Made by a program: the position numbers and the translations under genes. Below are positions 18,338 to 28,172 of a stretch of 64,000 nt of DNA, piece after piece. The DNA is from CBDDHT01 sp965227905. GTDB taxonomy: Bacteria > Pseudomonadota > Alphaproteobacteria > Rhizobiales > Methyloligellaceae. Every line of letters starts with the position of its first letter. Within the stretch, counting starts at the first letter, position 1. Below the pieces are notes generated by a model, which saw only the letters and a program-made list of their open reading frames with translations, ran no database searches and was not told the origin of the DNA. Location: the NCBI GenBank assembly GCA_965227905.1, contig OZ245780.1, positions 744,001-808,000 of the forward strand, in the 5' to 3' direction.

Positions 18338-18907
18338 TCAGATAGGGCGAACTTCCTGCACTTCAGGAATGAAATGCTTGAGAAGATTCTCTATACCATG
18401 CTGCAGCGTTGCCGTTGAACTCGGGCATCCGGCGCAGGCACCACGCATAGACAGAAACACGATCCCGTCCTTGTAGCCCTGGAACGTGATGTCGCCGCCA
18501 TCCTGCGCAACGGCGGGGCGGACCCGCGTTTCCAGCAGTTCCTTGATGGTTCCGACCGTTTCTTCATCGCCCGCATCGTAGAATTCTTCGTCACCGTCGG
18601 GCGTCGTCGCGCTCGCATCGCCGACAACCGGGGCACCAGAAAGATAGTGCTCCATGATCGCGCCGAGAATTGCCGGCTTGAGATGTTGCCATTCCCCTTC
18701 ACCGTCGGCCTTGGTGACAGAAATGAAATCGGAGCCGAAAAACACGCCGGTTACGCCATCGATTTCGAAAATCCGTCCAGCGAGCGGTGATTCCGTCGTA
18801 GCCTTCTCGCTGTCACGATAGTCGCGGGTACCTGTGGACAAGACAGGCTTACCGGGAATGAACTTCAGGGTCGCCGGGTTCGGCGTGGCTTCGGTCTGTA
18901 TGAACAT
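18338..18907 (-). CDS. nfuA: NfuA/NifU-type Fe-S cluster scaffold protein
   Basis: The 189-residue product has the N-terminal NFU domain (MFIQTEATPNPATLKFIPGK) and a C-terminal NifU domain with the cluster-binding CAGCPSS motif (CxxC) near residues 158-163. It carries [4Fe-4S] clusters to target apoproteins. An ICE-like palindrome (TTAGAA-N3-TTCTA) lies 53 bases upstream of the ATG, suggesting repression by Irr when iron is low. It follows a universal stress protein gene. Confidence 0.94.
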   Translation of the reverse strand: MFIQTEATPNPATLKFIPGKPVLSTGTRDYRDSEKATTESPLAGRIFEIDGVTGVFFGSDFISVTKADGEGEWQHLKPAILGAIMEHYLSGAPVVGDASATTPDGDEEFYDAGDEETVGTIKELLETRVRPAVAQDGGDITFQGYKDGIVFLSMRGACAGCPSSTATLQHGIENLLKHFIPEVQEVRPI

Positions 18908-18959
18908 CTGAGGCCTTCCAAAACAGTTAGTCGCGCCGATTCAAGGATCGCGCTTGCAG

Positions 18960-18976
18960 ATTAGAACGGTTCTAGT
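18960..18976. promoter_or_regulatory. ICE-like box (Irr operator) upstream of nfuA
   Basis: ATTAGAA-N3-TTCTAGT matches 11 of the 14 fixed positions of the Irr iron-control-element consensus as I recall it (TTTAGAA-N3-TTCTAAA). It lies 53 bases upstream of nfuA, an Fe-S biogenesis gene, so the context supports it. Confidence 0.55.
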
Positions 18977-19010
18977 TTCTAGCATAGTCCTGTGGCATGC
19001 ATTTGTGAAG

Positions 19011-19517
19011 CTATGCCATGGCTCGAATCTCGTCCGTAGACAGATGGCCTGGAACAACAACGATCGGCACCGGAAACTCACATGCGGCTTTGCCGGTCGC
19101 GAGTGTCGACACCAGCGGACCGGGCCCGGAAGGATCTTTGGAGGCACCGAGGACCAGAATGGCAATATCCCCGTCATCTTCGATAGCCTGAACGATTTCT
19201 TCCGCCTTCTGGCCTTCGCGAATGATCTCCTCGGGCACCAGATCTTCGAAACCCATAAGCTTCAGTTTCCGTGAAAACAGTCGGAAAACAGCACGTGCCT
19301 TGTTGATACCCTCTTCGCGGGCAATCTCCTCGACGCCGAGCCAGTGCTGGAAGTCGCCGGGCTCGACTACGTAGAGAAGTGCGATACTGCCACCGGTGTG
19401 ATCCGCGCGGCTGGCTGCGAATGCGAGGGCGTTCTCGCATTCGGGCGTCTCATCGACGATGACGAGCAGTTTTCTGAGATGTCCGCTTTCGAACACCTTA
19501 CGTTCGCGTTTGGCCAT
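19011..19517 (-). CDS. Universal stress protein (UspA family)
   Basis: The product from the ATG at 19517 has 168 residues and a single Usp domain (LRKLLVIVDETPECENALAFAASRA, then VVEPGDFQHW and ILVLGASKDPSGPGPLVS). The pattern GAS-x5-GPGPLVS matches the phosphate-binding loop of ATP-binding Usp proteins only loosely. The frame extends to 19586, but the extra residues look unrelated. Its partners are unknown; it lies between trpS and nfuA. Confidence 0.85.
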   Translation of the reverse strand: MAKRERKVFESGHLRKLLVIVDETPECENALAFAASRADHTGGSIALLYVVEPGDFQHWLGVEEIAREEGINKARAVFRLFSRKLKLMGFEDLVPEEIIREGQKAEEIVQAIEDDGDIAILVLGASKDPSGPGPLVSTLATGKAACEFPVPIVVVPGHLSTDEIRAMA

Positions 19518-19606
19518 AATTTCGATGCTCTCATGCCCGTGCCTATCGGGCAAGCAATTGTGCGGATGTTCCGCGGGGACCGGCAAATTCCAGTGCGGGC
19601 TTAGGC

Positions 19607-20644
19607 TTACCCTCGCACGAAACCAATGATGTCTTTGACCTGATCGAGGATCGGATCGGCGATAGCACGGGCGCGATTTGCCCCGTCTGCCAGGATCTTA
19701 TCGATCTCGTCCGGCTCGGCCAACAGCCGTTGGGTCTCGCCCGCAATTGGCGCGAGCTTTTCGACTGTCAAATCCGTGAGGGATTGCTTGAAAGCGGAGA
19801 ATTGCTGGCCGCCATGCTCGGAGAGAACCTGATCCCGGCCGATCTCAGCAAGTGCCGCATAAATGCCGATCAGATTGTCTGCTTCCGGGCGTGACTCCAA
19901 TCCCTCGACTTCGCTTGGAAGTGGCTCGGGATCGGTTTTGGCTTTGCGAATCTTCTTGGCGATTTCATCGGCGTCGTCGGTCAGATTGATGCGCGACATA
20001 TCGGAAGGGTCCGACTTGCTCATTTTCTTGGCGCCGTCGCGCAGCGACATGACTCGCGTTGCCGGCCCTGTGATCAGCGGTTCGGGAAGGGGAAAGAACG
20101 CGTCGCCATGTCCATGCTCGGCGATGGAAGGCCCAAAGTCGTTGTTGAATTTCTGCGCAATGTCCCGTGCCAACTCCAGATGTTGCTTCTGGTCCTCGCC
20201 AACCGGAACGTGGGTCGCACGATATGCGAGAATATCCGCCGCCATCAGGTTCGGATAGGCAAACAGACCGACAGATGCATTTTCCCTGTGCTTGCCCGCC
20301 TTCTCCTTGAATTGCGTCATCCGATTGAGCCATCCCATTCGGGCGACGCAGTTGAAGATCCAGGCAAGCTCAGCGTGACCCGATACCTGGCTTTGATTGA
20401 AGACAATGTGTGCTTTGGGATCGATACCCGAAGCGATAAACGCCGCCGTCACACCGCGGATCGATTGAGTCAGCTCTTTCGGGTCCTGCCATTCGGTAAT
20501 GGCATGGAGATCGACCACGCAATAAAGACACTGATGGGAGTCTTGAAGCGCTACGAATTTCGTAATTGCGCCGAGATAATTGCCGAGATGCAGATTGCCT
20601 GTGGGCTGCACACCGGAAAAGACCAGGCTCTGTTCGCTACTCAT
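19607..20644 (-). CDS. trpS: Tryptophanyl-tRNA synthetase
   Basis: This class I synthetase charges tRNA-Trp. The 345-residue product has the HIGH-type motif in SGVQPTGNLHLGNYLGA (residues 10-26) and the KMSKS motif in DGAKKMSKSDPSD near residue 203. Length and order are normal for bacterial TrpRS. It follows murJ by about 110 bases on the same strand. Confidence 0.97.
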   Translation of the reverse strand: MSSEQSLVFSGVQPTGNLHLGNYLGAITKFVALQDSHQCLYCVVDLHAITEWQDPKELTQSIRGVTAAFIASGIDPKAHIVFNQSQVSGHAELAWIFNCVARMGWLNRMTQFKEKAGKHRENASVGLFAYPNLMAADILAYRATHVPVGEDQKQHLELARDIAQKFNNDFGPSIAEHGHGDAFFPLPEPLITGPATRVMSLRDGAKKMSKSDPSDMSRINLTDDADEIAKKIRKAKTDPEPLPSEVEGLESRPEADNLIGIYAALAEIGRDQVLSEHGGQQFSAFKQSLTDLTVEKLAPIAGETQRLLAEPDEIDKILADGANRARAIADPILDQVKDIIGFVRG

Positions 20645-20753
20645 GGATCTGCCTTTGGAATTGCTGGGGCGTTATGACCTGCACGGCGGAACGGTGCAAG
20701 CACAAGGTGTTTAGGCACTTCCTATAACCATCGTGGAACGTATGAACGTCCTG

Positions 20754-22313
20754 CTAGTTCCTCTTCAAACTGCGCAGGAGCGAGGGAAGATGCACAGCGC
20801 CGGTGATTTGCGCGAGCGCCCCATAAACAATGAAACCTGTTCCAATCAGGAGGCCGAGGGCTGCAACCTGTACCGCCAATCCCTTGGTGGGATCGAACCA
20901 GGGACCGAGCGCCCATGCCATGGCCCAGACCGCAAGACCCATCAGTCCGCTTGCCAGACAGAGTCGTGCAAAACGACTGCGAAACGTTTCATCGAATGTG
21001 AAGTGATCCCTTTGCCGTAAACCTCTGAACAAGAGGAGAACATTGACCCATCCGGCCAGCGATGTCGCAATTGCGATGCCGACATGGCCGATGAAATAGA
21101 AGAGGGCGAGGCTGCAGGCGATATTCACGGCAATCGATGCGGCCGCATAGAGCATCGGTGTCTTGGTATCTTCGCGCGCAAAAAATCCAGGTGAAAACAC
21201 TTTGATCAACACGAAGGCCGGCAATCCGACGGCAAACGCGGCCAGAGCCCAGGCCGTGGCGGGTGTGTCGTCTGCCGTAAAGGCGCCGCGCTCAAATAGA
21301 ACGCGAATGATCGGCTCAGGCACGACCGCGAGGGCAACGGCTGCTGGAAGCGTGATCAGCAGCGAGAATTCAAGCGACCGGTTCATGCTGGTCATGGCCT
21401 CGTCATGATCGCCGGCCCGAAGTTTGCGCGAGATGTCGGGCAAGAGCACCACGCCTATGGCGACCCCGACGATGCCGAGAGGAAGCTGGTAGATCCGATC
21501 TGCATAATAGAGCCAGGAGACGGCGCTTGCCTGAAGTGAGGCGATGATCGTGCCAACGAGGATATTGATCTGTGTTATGCCGCCACCGATGACACCTGGG
21601 ATGCCGAGTTTGATAAGGTTCCTAACGCCTGGCGTCAGGCGCGGTCGGCGCAGTGTCAGCCCCATGGACTCGTGCCGTACTGCCCAGACAAGAGCGGCGA
21701 GTTGAACGACACCGGCGGCTGCGACTCCCCAGGAAAGCGCGACGCCGGCTTGCGGGGTATTGCCGAATCCCGTGAAAGAAACACCCAGCATCACGGTTAT
21801 GAGCACAATATTCAGAAGGATCGGCGCGGCCGCTGCGACGGCGAATTTTCCCATCGCATTGAGGATCCCGGACAACAGCGCGATGACCGACATGCACAGG
21901 AGGTAGGGGAAGGCAATACGGGTCAGCAGTACGGCCAAATCGAATTTCTCGGCCGACTCGGCAAATCCCGGAGCGATAACGTACATCAGCCATGGCATCG
22001 CTATTTCAGCGATGGCCGTCAGCGCCAGGAGGACGGTCAACAGACCGGCAAGGGCTTCTTCGGCGAATTTGCGGGCAGGCTCTTTTCCGTCCCCTTCCAG
22101 CCGTTTCGCAAAAAGAGGAACGAATGCGGCGTTGAACGCTCCTTCGGCAAAAAGGCGCCGAAAGAGATTGGGAAACCGGAAGGCAACGAAGAAGGCATCT
22201 GCGACCCAGCCTGTTCCGAGAACTGCTGCGATAAGAATGTCACGCACGAATCCAAGCACGCGGCTGATCATGGTCATGCCGCCGACCGTCGCGATAGACC
22301 GGTAGAGTTTCAT
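20754..22313 (-). CDS. murJ: Lipid II flippase MurJ
   Basis: MurJ flips lipid II across the inner membrane for peptidoglycan synthesis. The 519-residue product, from the ATG at 22313, has about 14 hydrophobic segments and the N-terminal signature MTMISRVLGFVRDILIA, plus FAKRLEGDG and PGFFAREDTKTPM, typical of the MVF family. The frame is open for a further 86 codons, but that part is Arg-rich and overlaps glnD, so it is rejected. It follows glnD by 52 bases, a conserved alphaproteobacterial order (glnD-murJ-trpS). Confidence 0.95.
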   Translation of the reverse strand: MKLYRSIATVGGMTMISRVLGFVRDILIAAVLGTGWVADAFFVAFRFPNLFRRLFAEGAFNAAFVPLFAKRLEGDGKEPARKFAEEALAGLLTVLLALTAIAEIAMPWLMYVIAPGFAESAEKFDLAVLLTRIAFPYLLCMSVIALLSGILNAMGKFAVAAAAPILLNIVLITVMLGVSFTGFGNTPQAGVALSWGVAAAGVVQLAALVWAVRHESMGLTLRRPRLTPGVRNLIKLGIPGVIGGGITQINILVGTIIASLQASAVSWLYYADRIYQLPLGIVGVAIGVVLLPDISRKLRAGDHDEAMTSMNRSLEFSLLITLPAAVALAVVPEPIIRVLFERGAFTADDTPATAWALAAFAVGLPAFVLIKVFSPGFFAREDTKTPMLYAAASIAVNIACSLALFYFIGHVGIAIATSLAGWVNVLLLFRGLRQRDHFTFDETFRSRFARLCLASGLMGLAVWAMAWALGPWFDPTKGLAVQVAALGLLIGTGFIVYGALAQITGAVHLPSLLRSLKRN

Positions 22314-22365
22314 TGGTGCCGCCGATCTGTCGGTCCGGCGGACGGGGGCTTGCCGTTCATGCCCA

Positions 22366-25158
22366 TCAACGGCGCCGCGCCGCTTTCGGCTCACGCGATT
22401 TCCGCCGTTTCTGAAGCGCCTCCTCGATACGGTGGCGGATAGATGTCTGCAGGACCTCGTTTGTGATTTTTTTGCCCTGGAGTTCGCGCACGTAAAATAC
22501 GTCGACGGCCTTCTCGCCAAATGTCGCGATTTGCGCCGAAACAACATCGAGGTTGAGGTTGGCCAACTCACGGGTGAGATCGTAGAGGAGACCAGGGCGG
22601 TCGAGGCCCGAGGCTTCGATGACCGAAAACTCGTCTGAGAGTTTGTTGTCTATGACCACCTGCGGCACGACGGAAAAGGCCTTCAATTTGGCTTTGGCCT
22701 TGGTCTTTTTCGCCAGCAGATCCGCCAGCTTCATCGATCCATCGAGAAGTTGCTCGATATTGTGCGCGATCCTTTTTGCACGCCTTTCTTCATCCTCATC
22801 GCGATCGAATTCCCGTTTCAAGCGGATCGTATCGAGCGCCATTCCGTCGTTTGTCGTTGTGATCTCCGCGCTGACGATATTGGCGCCGGACGCGGCGCAT
22901 GCGCCGGCCACCATTGCGATGAGCGACGGGTGGTTCTGAGTATAAACCGTTATTTCTGTAACCCCCTTGAAGGCATCGGACGAGATTCGGGTGGTCAGCA
23001 GTTCATCCGACTGCTCTGCATTCTTGATCAGTGTCGCATGCTCGATCTGGGTTTCGAGTGGCGTGCGGATCCAATAGGCATTGTCGAAACGTTCCACGAT
23101 CCGGACGGTGTCGGCAGCACTCCAATCGGAAAGATGTGCAATCAGGTCGGCTTTGGCCTGACTGACGCGTTGGTCGCGCGACATTGCCGTATGGCCACCG
23201 GCAAGGACAGGTTCGGTCTCGTAGTAGAGGGTGCGCAATAGCTGGCCTTTCCAGCCATTCCAAACCCCCGGTCCCACGGCACGAATGTCCGCTGCGGTCA
23301 GTATTATCAGCAGCTTGAGCCGTTCCCGGCTCTGCACGATCTCGGCGAAATCCTGAATTGTGCGCGGATCGTTGAGATCGCGGCTCTGTGCCAATGTGCT
23401 CATGACCAGATGGTTTTCCACCAGCCAGGCCGTTGTCTCGGTTTCTGCAGGTGTAAGACCCAATCGTGGACAAATCCGTCTTGCGAGCCGCGCGCCTGCA
23501 ATCGAGTGATCTTCTTCACGCCCTTTGGCAATGTCGTGCAGCAACACGGCCACATAGAGCGCGCGGCGGTTTTCGATCGAACCGAAAATCTCGGTCGAAA
23601 GCGGGAGCTCGTCTTCGCACAAACCATGCTCGATATCCGACAGAATTCCCATGGCTCTGATAAGATGCTCGTCGACCGTGAAATGGTGATACATATTGAA
23701 CTGCATCATTGAGACAACACGTCCGAATGATGGTATAAAGCGGCCTAGAACGCCGGCTTCATTCATCCGTCTGAGAGCGACTTCGGGATTGTTCTTGCTG
23801 GTCAGCAATTTCAGAAAAATCTCATTGGCATCCTTGTTTCGCCGCAGCTTCTTATCGATCAATCTGAGAGATGCTCTGACCAGGCGAATGACCTCGGGAT
23901 GAAAAAGAACCTTGTTGCGCTCTGCCAGCCAGAACAGGCGAATGAGATTGACGGGATCTCTTTCGAAGACTTTGGCGTTGGCGGCATTGATGCGGCCATT
24001 GTCGATGCGGAAGTCGGATGTCTTGCGGAGCTTTGCGCGCTTGCGCCATGTCAGCGTCGACAAGAGTTCGTTGAGGCCGGTCAACGACTTCAGTTGTTTT
24101 ACCTCGAGAGCCGAACAGACGATTCGGGTCAGGTCCCCGACATCCTTCGCGATAAGAAAGTAGTGCCGCATGAACCGTTCGACGGCGCGCAGTCCGGAAT
24201 GGTCCTTGTAGCCGAGGCGTTCTGCCATTGTCATTTGGACATCGAACGACAGCCGTTCCTCGGGGCGTCCGGTCAACAGGTGGAGATGACAGCGAACGGT
24301 CCATAGAAAGTCTTCGCATTTTCGGAATGTCTTGAGTTCTTCGGCAGAAAAGATCCCTTCCGAAACAAAATCCTCTTCGGCGGTGGCAGGATAAACATAT
24401 GTCACCAGCCAATGGAGCGTGTGCAGGTCACGCAGGCCGCCCTTGCCGTCCTTAATATTCGGCTCGACGAGATATCGAGATGCGCCCGATCGCTTATGCC
24501 TGTCATCGCGTTCCGCAAGTTTGGCCTCGATGAATTCGCGCGCCGTTCCGTCGACCACCTCCTTCCAGAAACGCGTCTCGAGCTCTTCGTATAGCGTGCG
24601 CTCGCCATGTATAAGACGCATGTCGACGACAGACGTGCGAATGGTCATGTCTTCTTTGCAGAGTTTGATGCATTGGCCGACGGTGCGTGTCGCATGTCCG
24701 ACCTTGAAGCCGAGATCCCACAGGAGATAGAGGACATACTCGACGACGCTTTCGCCCCAGGCCGTCTGCTTGTAGGGCAGAAGAAAAAGCAGATCGATGT
24801 CGGATTGGGGCGCGAGGAGGCCGCGCCCATAGCCGCCCGTTGCAATGATCGACATGCGTTCCGCATCGGACGGATTCTCGGCGCGATAGATGTGCTGAAC
24901 CGTGAAATCGTAGATCAGCCGGATCAATTCGTCCTGTAGCGTAGCCAGCCCTTCGGCCATGCGCCGGCCGTTTCCTTCCGCCTCAAGCTGCCGGGCGGCC
25001 TCGGCCCGGGACTCTTCGACAAGGGTCTTCAGAACTTCGAGGATTGCGTTGCGCGCAGGGTGCTCCTGTCCGGAGAGTTCGCGCCACGTGGCGCTCAGGC
25101 GCTCACGGACATCTCCGGAGTCAAAATAGGGCGCGCGTCGTCTGAGGTCCTGATCCAT
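22366..25158 (-). CDS. glnD: Bifunctional [PII] uridylyltransferase/uridylyl-removing enzyme GlnD
   Basis: GlnD senses glutamine and adds or removes UMP on PII proteins. The 930-residue product has the nucleotidyltransferase domain with GGYGRGLLAPQSDIDLLFL (about residues 108-126), an HD domain (VLLHDIAKGREEDHS), and two C-terminal ACT domains (starting EITVYTQNHPSLIAMV and VIEASGLDRPGLLYDL). All four parts are present, so it should be bifunctional. It lies between mutS and murJ. Confidence 0.96.
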   Translation of the reverse strand: MDQDLRRRAPYFDSGDVRERLSATWRELSGQEHPARNAILEVLKTLVEESRAEAARQLEAEGNGRRMAEGLATLQDELIRLIYDFTVQHIYRAENPSDAERMSIIATGGYGRGLLAPQSDIDLLFLLPYKQTAWGESVVEYVLYLLWDLGFKVGHATRTVGQCIKLCKEDMTIRTSVVDMRLIHGERTLYEELETRFWKEVVDGTAREFIEAKLAERDDRHKRSGASRYLVEPNIKDGKGGLRDLHTLHWLVTYVYPATAEEDFVSEGIFSAEELKTFRKCEDFLWTVRCHLHLLTGRPEERLSFDVQMTMAERLGYKDHSGLRAVERFMRHYFLIAKDVGDLTRIVCSALEVKQLKSLTGLNELLSTLTWRKRAKLRKTSDFRIDNGRINAANAKVFERDPVNLIRLFWLAERNKVLFHPEVIRLVRASLRLIDKKLRRNKDANEIFLKLLTSKNNPEVALRRMNEAGVLGRFIPSFGRVVSMMQFNMYHHFTVDEHLIRAMGILSDIEHGLCEDELPLSTEIFGSIENRRALYVAVLLHDIAKGREEDHSIAGARLARRICPRLGLTPAETETTAWLVENHLVMSTLAQSRDLNDPRTIQDFAEIVQSRERLKLLIILTAADIRAVGPGVWNGWKGQLLRTLYYETEPVLAGGHTAMSRDQRVSQAKADLIAHLSDWSAADTVRIVERFDNAYWIRTPLETQIEHATLIKNAEQSDELLTTRISSDAFKGVTEITVYTQNHPSLIAMVAGACAASGANIVSAEITTTNDGMALDTIRLKREFDRDEDEERRAKRIAHNIEQLLDGSMKLADLLAKKTKAKAKLKAFSVVPQVVIDNKLSDEFSVIEASGLDRPGLLYDLTRELANLNLDVVSAQIATFGEKAVDVFYVRELQGKKITNEVLQTSIRHRIEEALQKRRKSREPKAARRR

Positions 25159-25227
25159 CCTCTCACCGCAAACTCATAAGGCTACATTCGTCAACTTATC
25201 TAGCATGTGGAGGTTACCGATTGGCAC

Positions 25228-27984
25228 TTATGAGTCCATGACCTCGTCCGCCACGTCGTTTGCAACGGCTTTAAGGTGATAGAGAGCGTCCAGTGCCTCT
25301 TTGGGCGTCATGTCGTCCGGATTGAGCGTCTCGAGCGCGGTATCGACTGCTGAAGGCGCACTTGGACCCGTTGAGCCGGATTGCGGGCGGGCGGCGGCGA
25401 ACAGCGGCAGGTCGTCTGCCAGATCCTCCGTCGAGCGCTGCTCCGTGTTTTCGAGATGGTCGAGAACCTCGGCAGCCCGGGCAATAACGGCTTGAGGTAA
25501 TCCCGCCAGTTTGCCGACCTGGATTCCATAGGATCTGTCGGCAGCCCCGGCGACGACTTTATGCAAGAATATGATCTCGTCGCGCCACTCTTTCACATCC
25601 ATCGTCGCATTCGCGGCATGAGAGAGCTTTTGCGCCAGCGCTGTCAGTTCATGATAGTGGGTGGCGAAGAGCGCTCTGCAGCGATTGACTTCATGGAGAT
25701 GCTCGACGGTGGCCCAGGCTATCGAGAGGCCATCGAATGTCGCTGTCCCACGACCGATTTCATCGAGAATGACCAACGCACGCTCACCGGCTTGATTAAG
25801 GATTCCTGCCGTCTCGACCATCTCGACCATGAATGTCGAGCGGCCGCCGGCAAGGTCGTCCGACGCGCCGACACGGCTGAACAATCGGTCGACGACACCG
25901 ATGCGCGCCTTGGTTGCGGGTACGAAGGCTCCCATTTGCGCGAGAATCACAATCAAGGCGTTCTGTCTCAGAAAGGTCGACTTACCGGCCATGTTCGGCC
26001 CGGTAACGACCAGAATGCGCCGTGTCGCGTCTCCGTCCAAGCCGAGCATGCAGTCATTCTCGATGAAGGGGCCTTGATCGCCTTTGGCGAGCGCTTGCTC
26101 GACGACCGGATGCCGGCCACCTTCAATGATGAACGCGGTCGAATGATCGACCGACGGGCGCACATAATTCTGTTCGTCTGCAAGTTCTGCCAGTGCCGCC
26201 TGAACATCAAGCTCACCAAGCGCCGCGGCAATCTCACCCAAACCGTGCGCCGCGTCCAATACGGCAGCTTTGAGGGTATTGAATATTTCCAGCTCGATGG
26301 CGAGAGCACGGTCGGCGGCCGCGGTAATCTTCGCCTCCAATTCACCAAGCTCGGTCGTGGTGAAGCGGACGGCACTGGCCAGTGTTTGGCGATGGATAAA
26401 GCGATCGGACAAGGGAGGCTGCATCAGACGGTCAGCATGTGCCGCGGTCGTCTCGACGAAGTAGCCGAGGACGTTGTTGTGCCGGATTTTCAAGGCCTTG
26501 ATATCTGCTTGCTCGGCATAGTTGGCCTGGAGACCCGCAATGAATTGCCGGCTCTGATCGCGAAGCGCCAGATTTTCGTCGAGATTGGCTTGGAAGCCAG
26601 CGCTCACAAAGCCGCCATCACGTTGATAGATGGGAAGCTCTTCGGCGAGCGCTGTTGTCAACAAATGTTCCAGATCTTTGGCCACTGCCGAAAGCCTTTC
26701 GCCGACGTTTGCCAGTGCAGCCGGCAGGCCCATGACATCGCCTGATTGACGCAGGAGTTCGGCGGACCGTTCGGCGGCCTTCAGACCGTCTCTGATAGCG
26801 CCGAGATCTCGTGGTCCGCCGCGATCGAGACTAAGGCGATTGAGTGCGCGTGCAATGTCGGGGGCCGATTTCAGCAGGTCACGGAGCTGACGCCGAAGCA
26901 TGGCCTGATCGAGGAGGTAGGCAAGGGCATCAAGACGAGCGCCGATGGCATCGGGATCCGTCAGGGGGCTCGTCAAGCGGTCCGCAAGCGCTCGCGCGCC
27001 TGGGCCGGTGACGGTACGATCGATGGCATGCAGCAAGCTGCCCCGCCGTCCGCCGCGTAGCGCTGTCGTGATTTCCAGGCTGGAACGCGATGCCTTGTCC
27101 ACCACCAGAATGGTTTCGGGACCCACGCGTTCAGGTGGCCGAAGAGCCGGCCGATGTCCGAGTTGGGTGACATCGACATATTTTAGAAGAGCGCCGACGG
27201 CTGCAAGTTCGTGGCGTTCGAAGCTGCCGAACCCATCGAGTGTAGCGACCCCTAGTTTCGCCTTCAGATCCCGTTCACCGGCAAGGCTGTCGAAGTATGG
27301 CTTGGGCACTGGCGTCACGGCGGTCTCAAGGCCTTCAAGTGCGCTTGCAAGCAAAGATGAATCCGCAAGCTCATCGCCAACGATGATTTCGCTGGACCGG
27401 AGGCGGTGAAGCTCGCCGGGCAGATCGGCATCTGAAACGGTTGCGATAACAAACTGGCCGGTGGAGATGTCGATCGATGCGAGGCCGAACATCTCGCCGG
27501 TGGAAGACGCCACATTCGGTGCCTGAAAGAGTGCTGTCAAATAATTGGCGGCCTTGGCATCCAGGAGTTCGTCCTCGGTAAGCGTACCGGCGGTAACGAG
27601 GCGAACGACTGCGCGATGCACAACGGCCTTAGGGCCGCGTTTGCGGGCTTGTGCCGGATCTTCCTGTTGCTCGCAGACCGCCACACGATAGCCCTGCGCG
27701 ATCAGGCGTCGCAGATATTCTTCGGCACGGCGCACCGGAACCCCGCACATCGGAATGTCTTCACCAAGGTGTTTTCCGCGTTTGGTTAACTGGATGTCGA
27801 GGGCTGCCGCGGCGACGACGGCGTCATCGAAGAACAGCTCATAAAAATCGCCCATCCTGTACCAAAGAAGATAGTCGGGATTAGCGCCCTTAATCTCCAG
27901 AAACTGGGCCATCATCGGTGTCACGCCGGCGTCTGCCGCAGGGTTTCGCGGCGGGCCGGCTGTGGCGGAGGACTTGGGTGTCAT
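25228..27984 (-). CDS. mutS: DNA mismatch repair protein MutS
   Basis: MutS recognises mismatches and recruits MutL. The 918-residue product, from the ATG at 27984, has the mismatch-binding domain I (YLLWYRMGDFYELFFDDA, with Phe-x-Glu), the Walker A motif GPNMAGKSTFLRQ, and ILDEIGRGTATFDGLSIAWA. The frame extends to 28200, but the added 72 residues are not MutS-like and overlap maeB on the other strand. The C-terminal end matches the short dimerisation helix. It is divergent from maeB. Confidence 0.96.
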   Translation of the reverse strand: MTPKSSATAGPPRNPAADAGVTPMMAQFLEIKGANPDYLLWYRMGDFYELFFDDAVVAAAALDIQLTKRGKHLGEDIPMCGVPVRRAEEYLRRLIAQGYRVAVCEQQEDPAQARKRGPKAVVHRAVVRLVTAGTLTEDELLDAKAANYLTALFQAPNVASSTGEMFGLASIDISTGQFVIATVSDADLPGELHRLRSSEIIVGDELADSSLLASALEGLETAVTPVPKPYFDSLAGERDLKAKLGVATLDGFGSFERHELAAVGALLKYVDVTQLGHRPALRPPERVGPETILVVDKASRSSLEITTALRGGRRGSLLHAIDRTVTGPGARALADRLTSPLTDPDAIGARLDALAYLLDQAMLRRQLRDLLKSAPDIARALNRLSLDRGGPRDLGAIRDGLKAAERSAELLRQSGDVMGLPAALANVGERLSAVAKDLEHLLTTALAEELPIYQRDGGFVSAGFQANLDENLALRDQSRQFIAGLQANYAEQADIKALKIRHNNVLGYFVETTAAHADRLMQPPLSDRFIHRQTLASAVRFTTTELGELEAKITAAADRALAIELEIFNTLKAAVLDAAHGLGEIAAALGELDVQAALAELADEQNYVRPSVDHSTAFIIEGGRHPVVEQALAKGDQGPFIENDCMLGLDGDATRRILVVTGPNMAGKSTFLRQNALIVILAQMGAFVPATKARIGVVDRLFSRVGASDDLAGGRSTFMVEMVETAGILNQAGERALVILDEIGRGTATFDGLSIAWATVEHLHEVNRCRALFATHYHELTALAQKLSHAANATMDVKEWRDEIIFLHKVVAGAADRSYGIQVGKLAGLPQAVIARAAEVLDHLENTEQRSTEDLADDLPLFAAARPQSGSTGPSAPSAVDTALETLNPDDMTPKEALDALYHLKAVANDVADEVMDS

Positions 27985-28172
27985 GGCGTTGCGATAGGCC
28001 CGAAGGTGATTAGTCGCCACACACATACCTTGGGCGATGCGGCGATGTGAAGTCCGGCCGATAAGAATGTCGTGTTGTCGGCGGGAGGGCCGGTCTCTAT
28101 GGTTCAAGGATACGAAAAAGGCAAAGTCCGCCAAGCGGATAGATTTGCGTAGGGAGACGAGTGTAAGCGACC

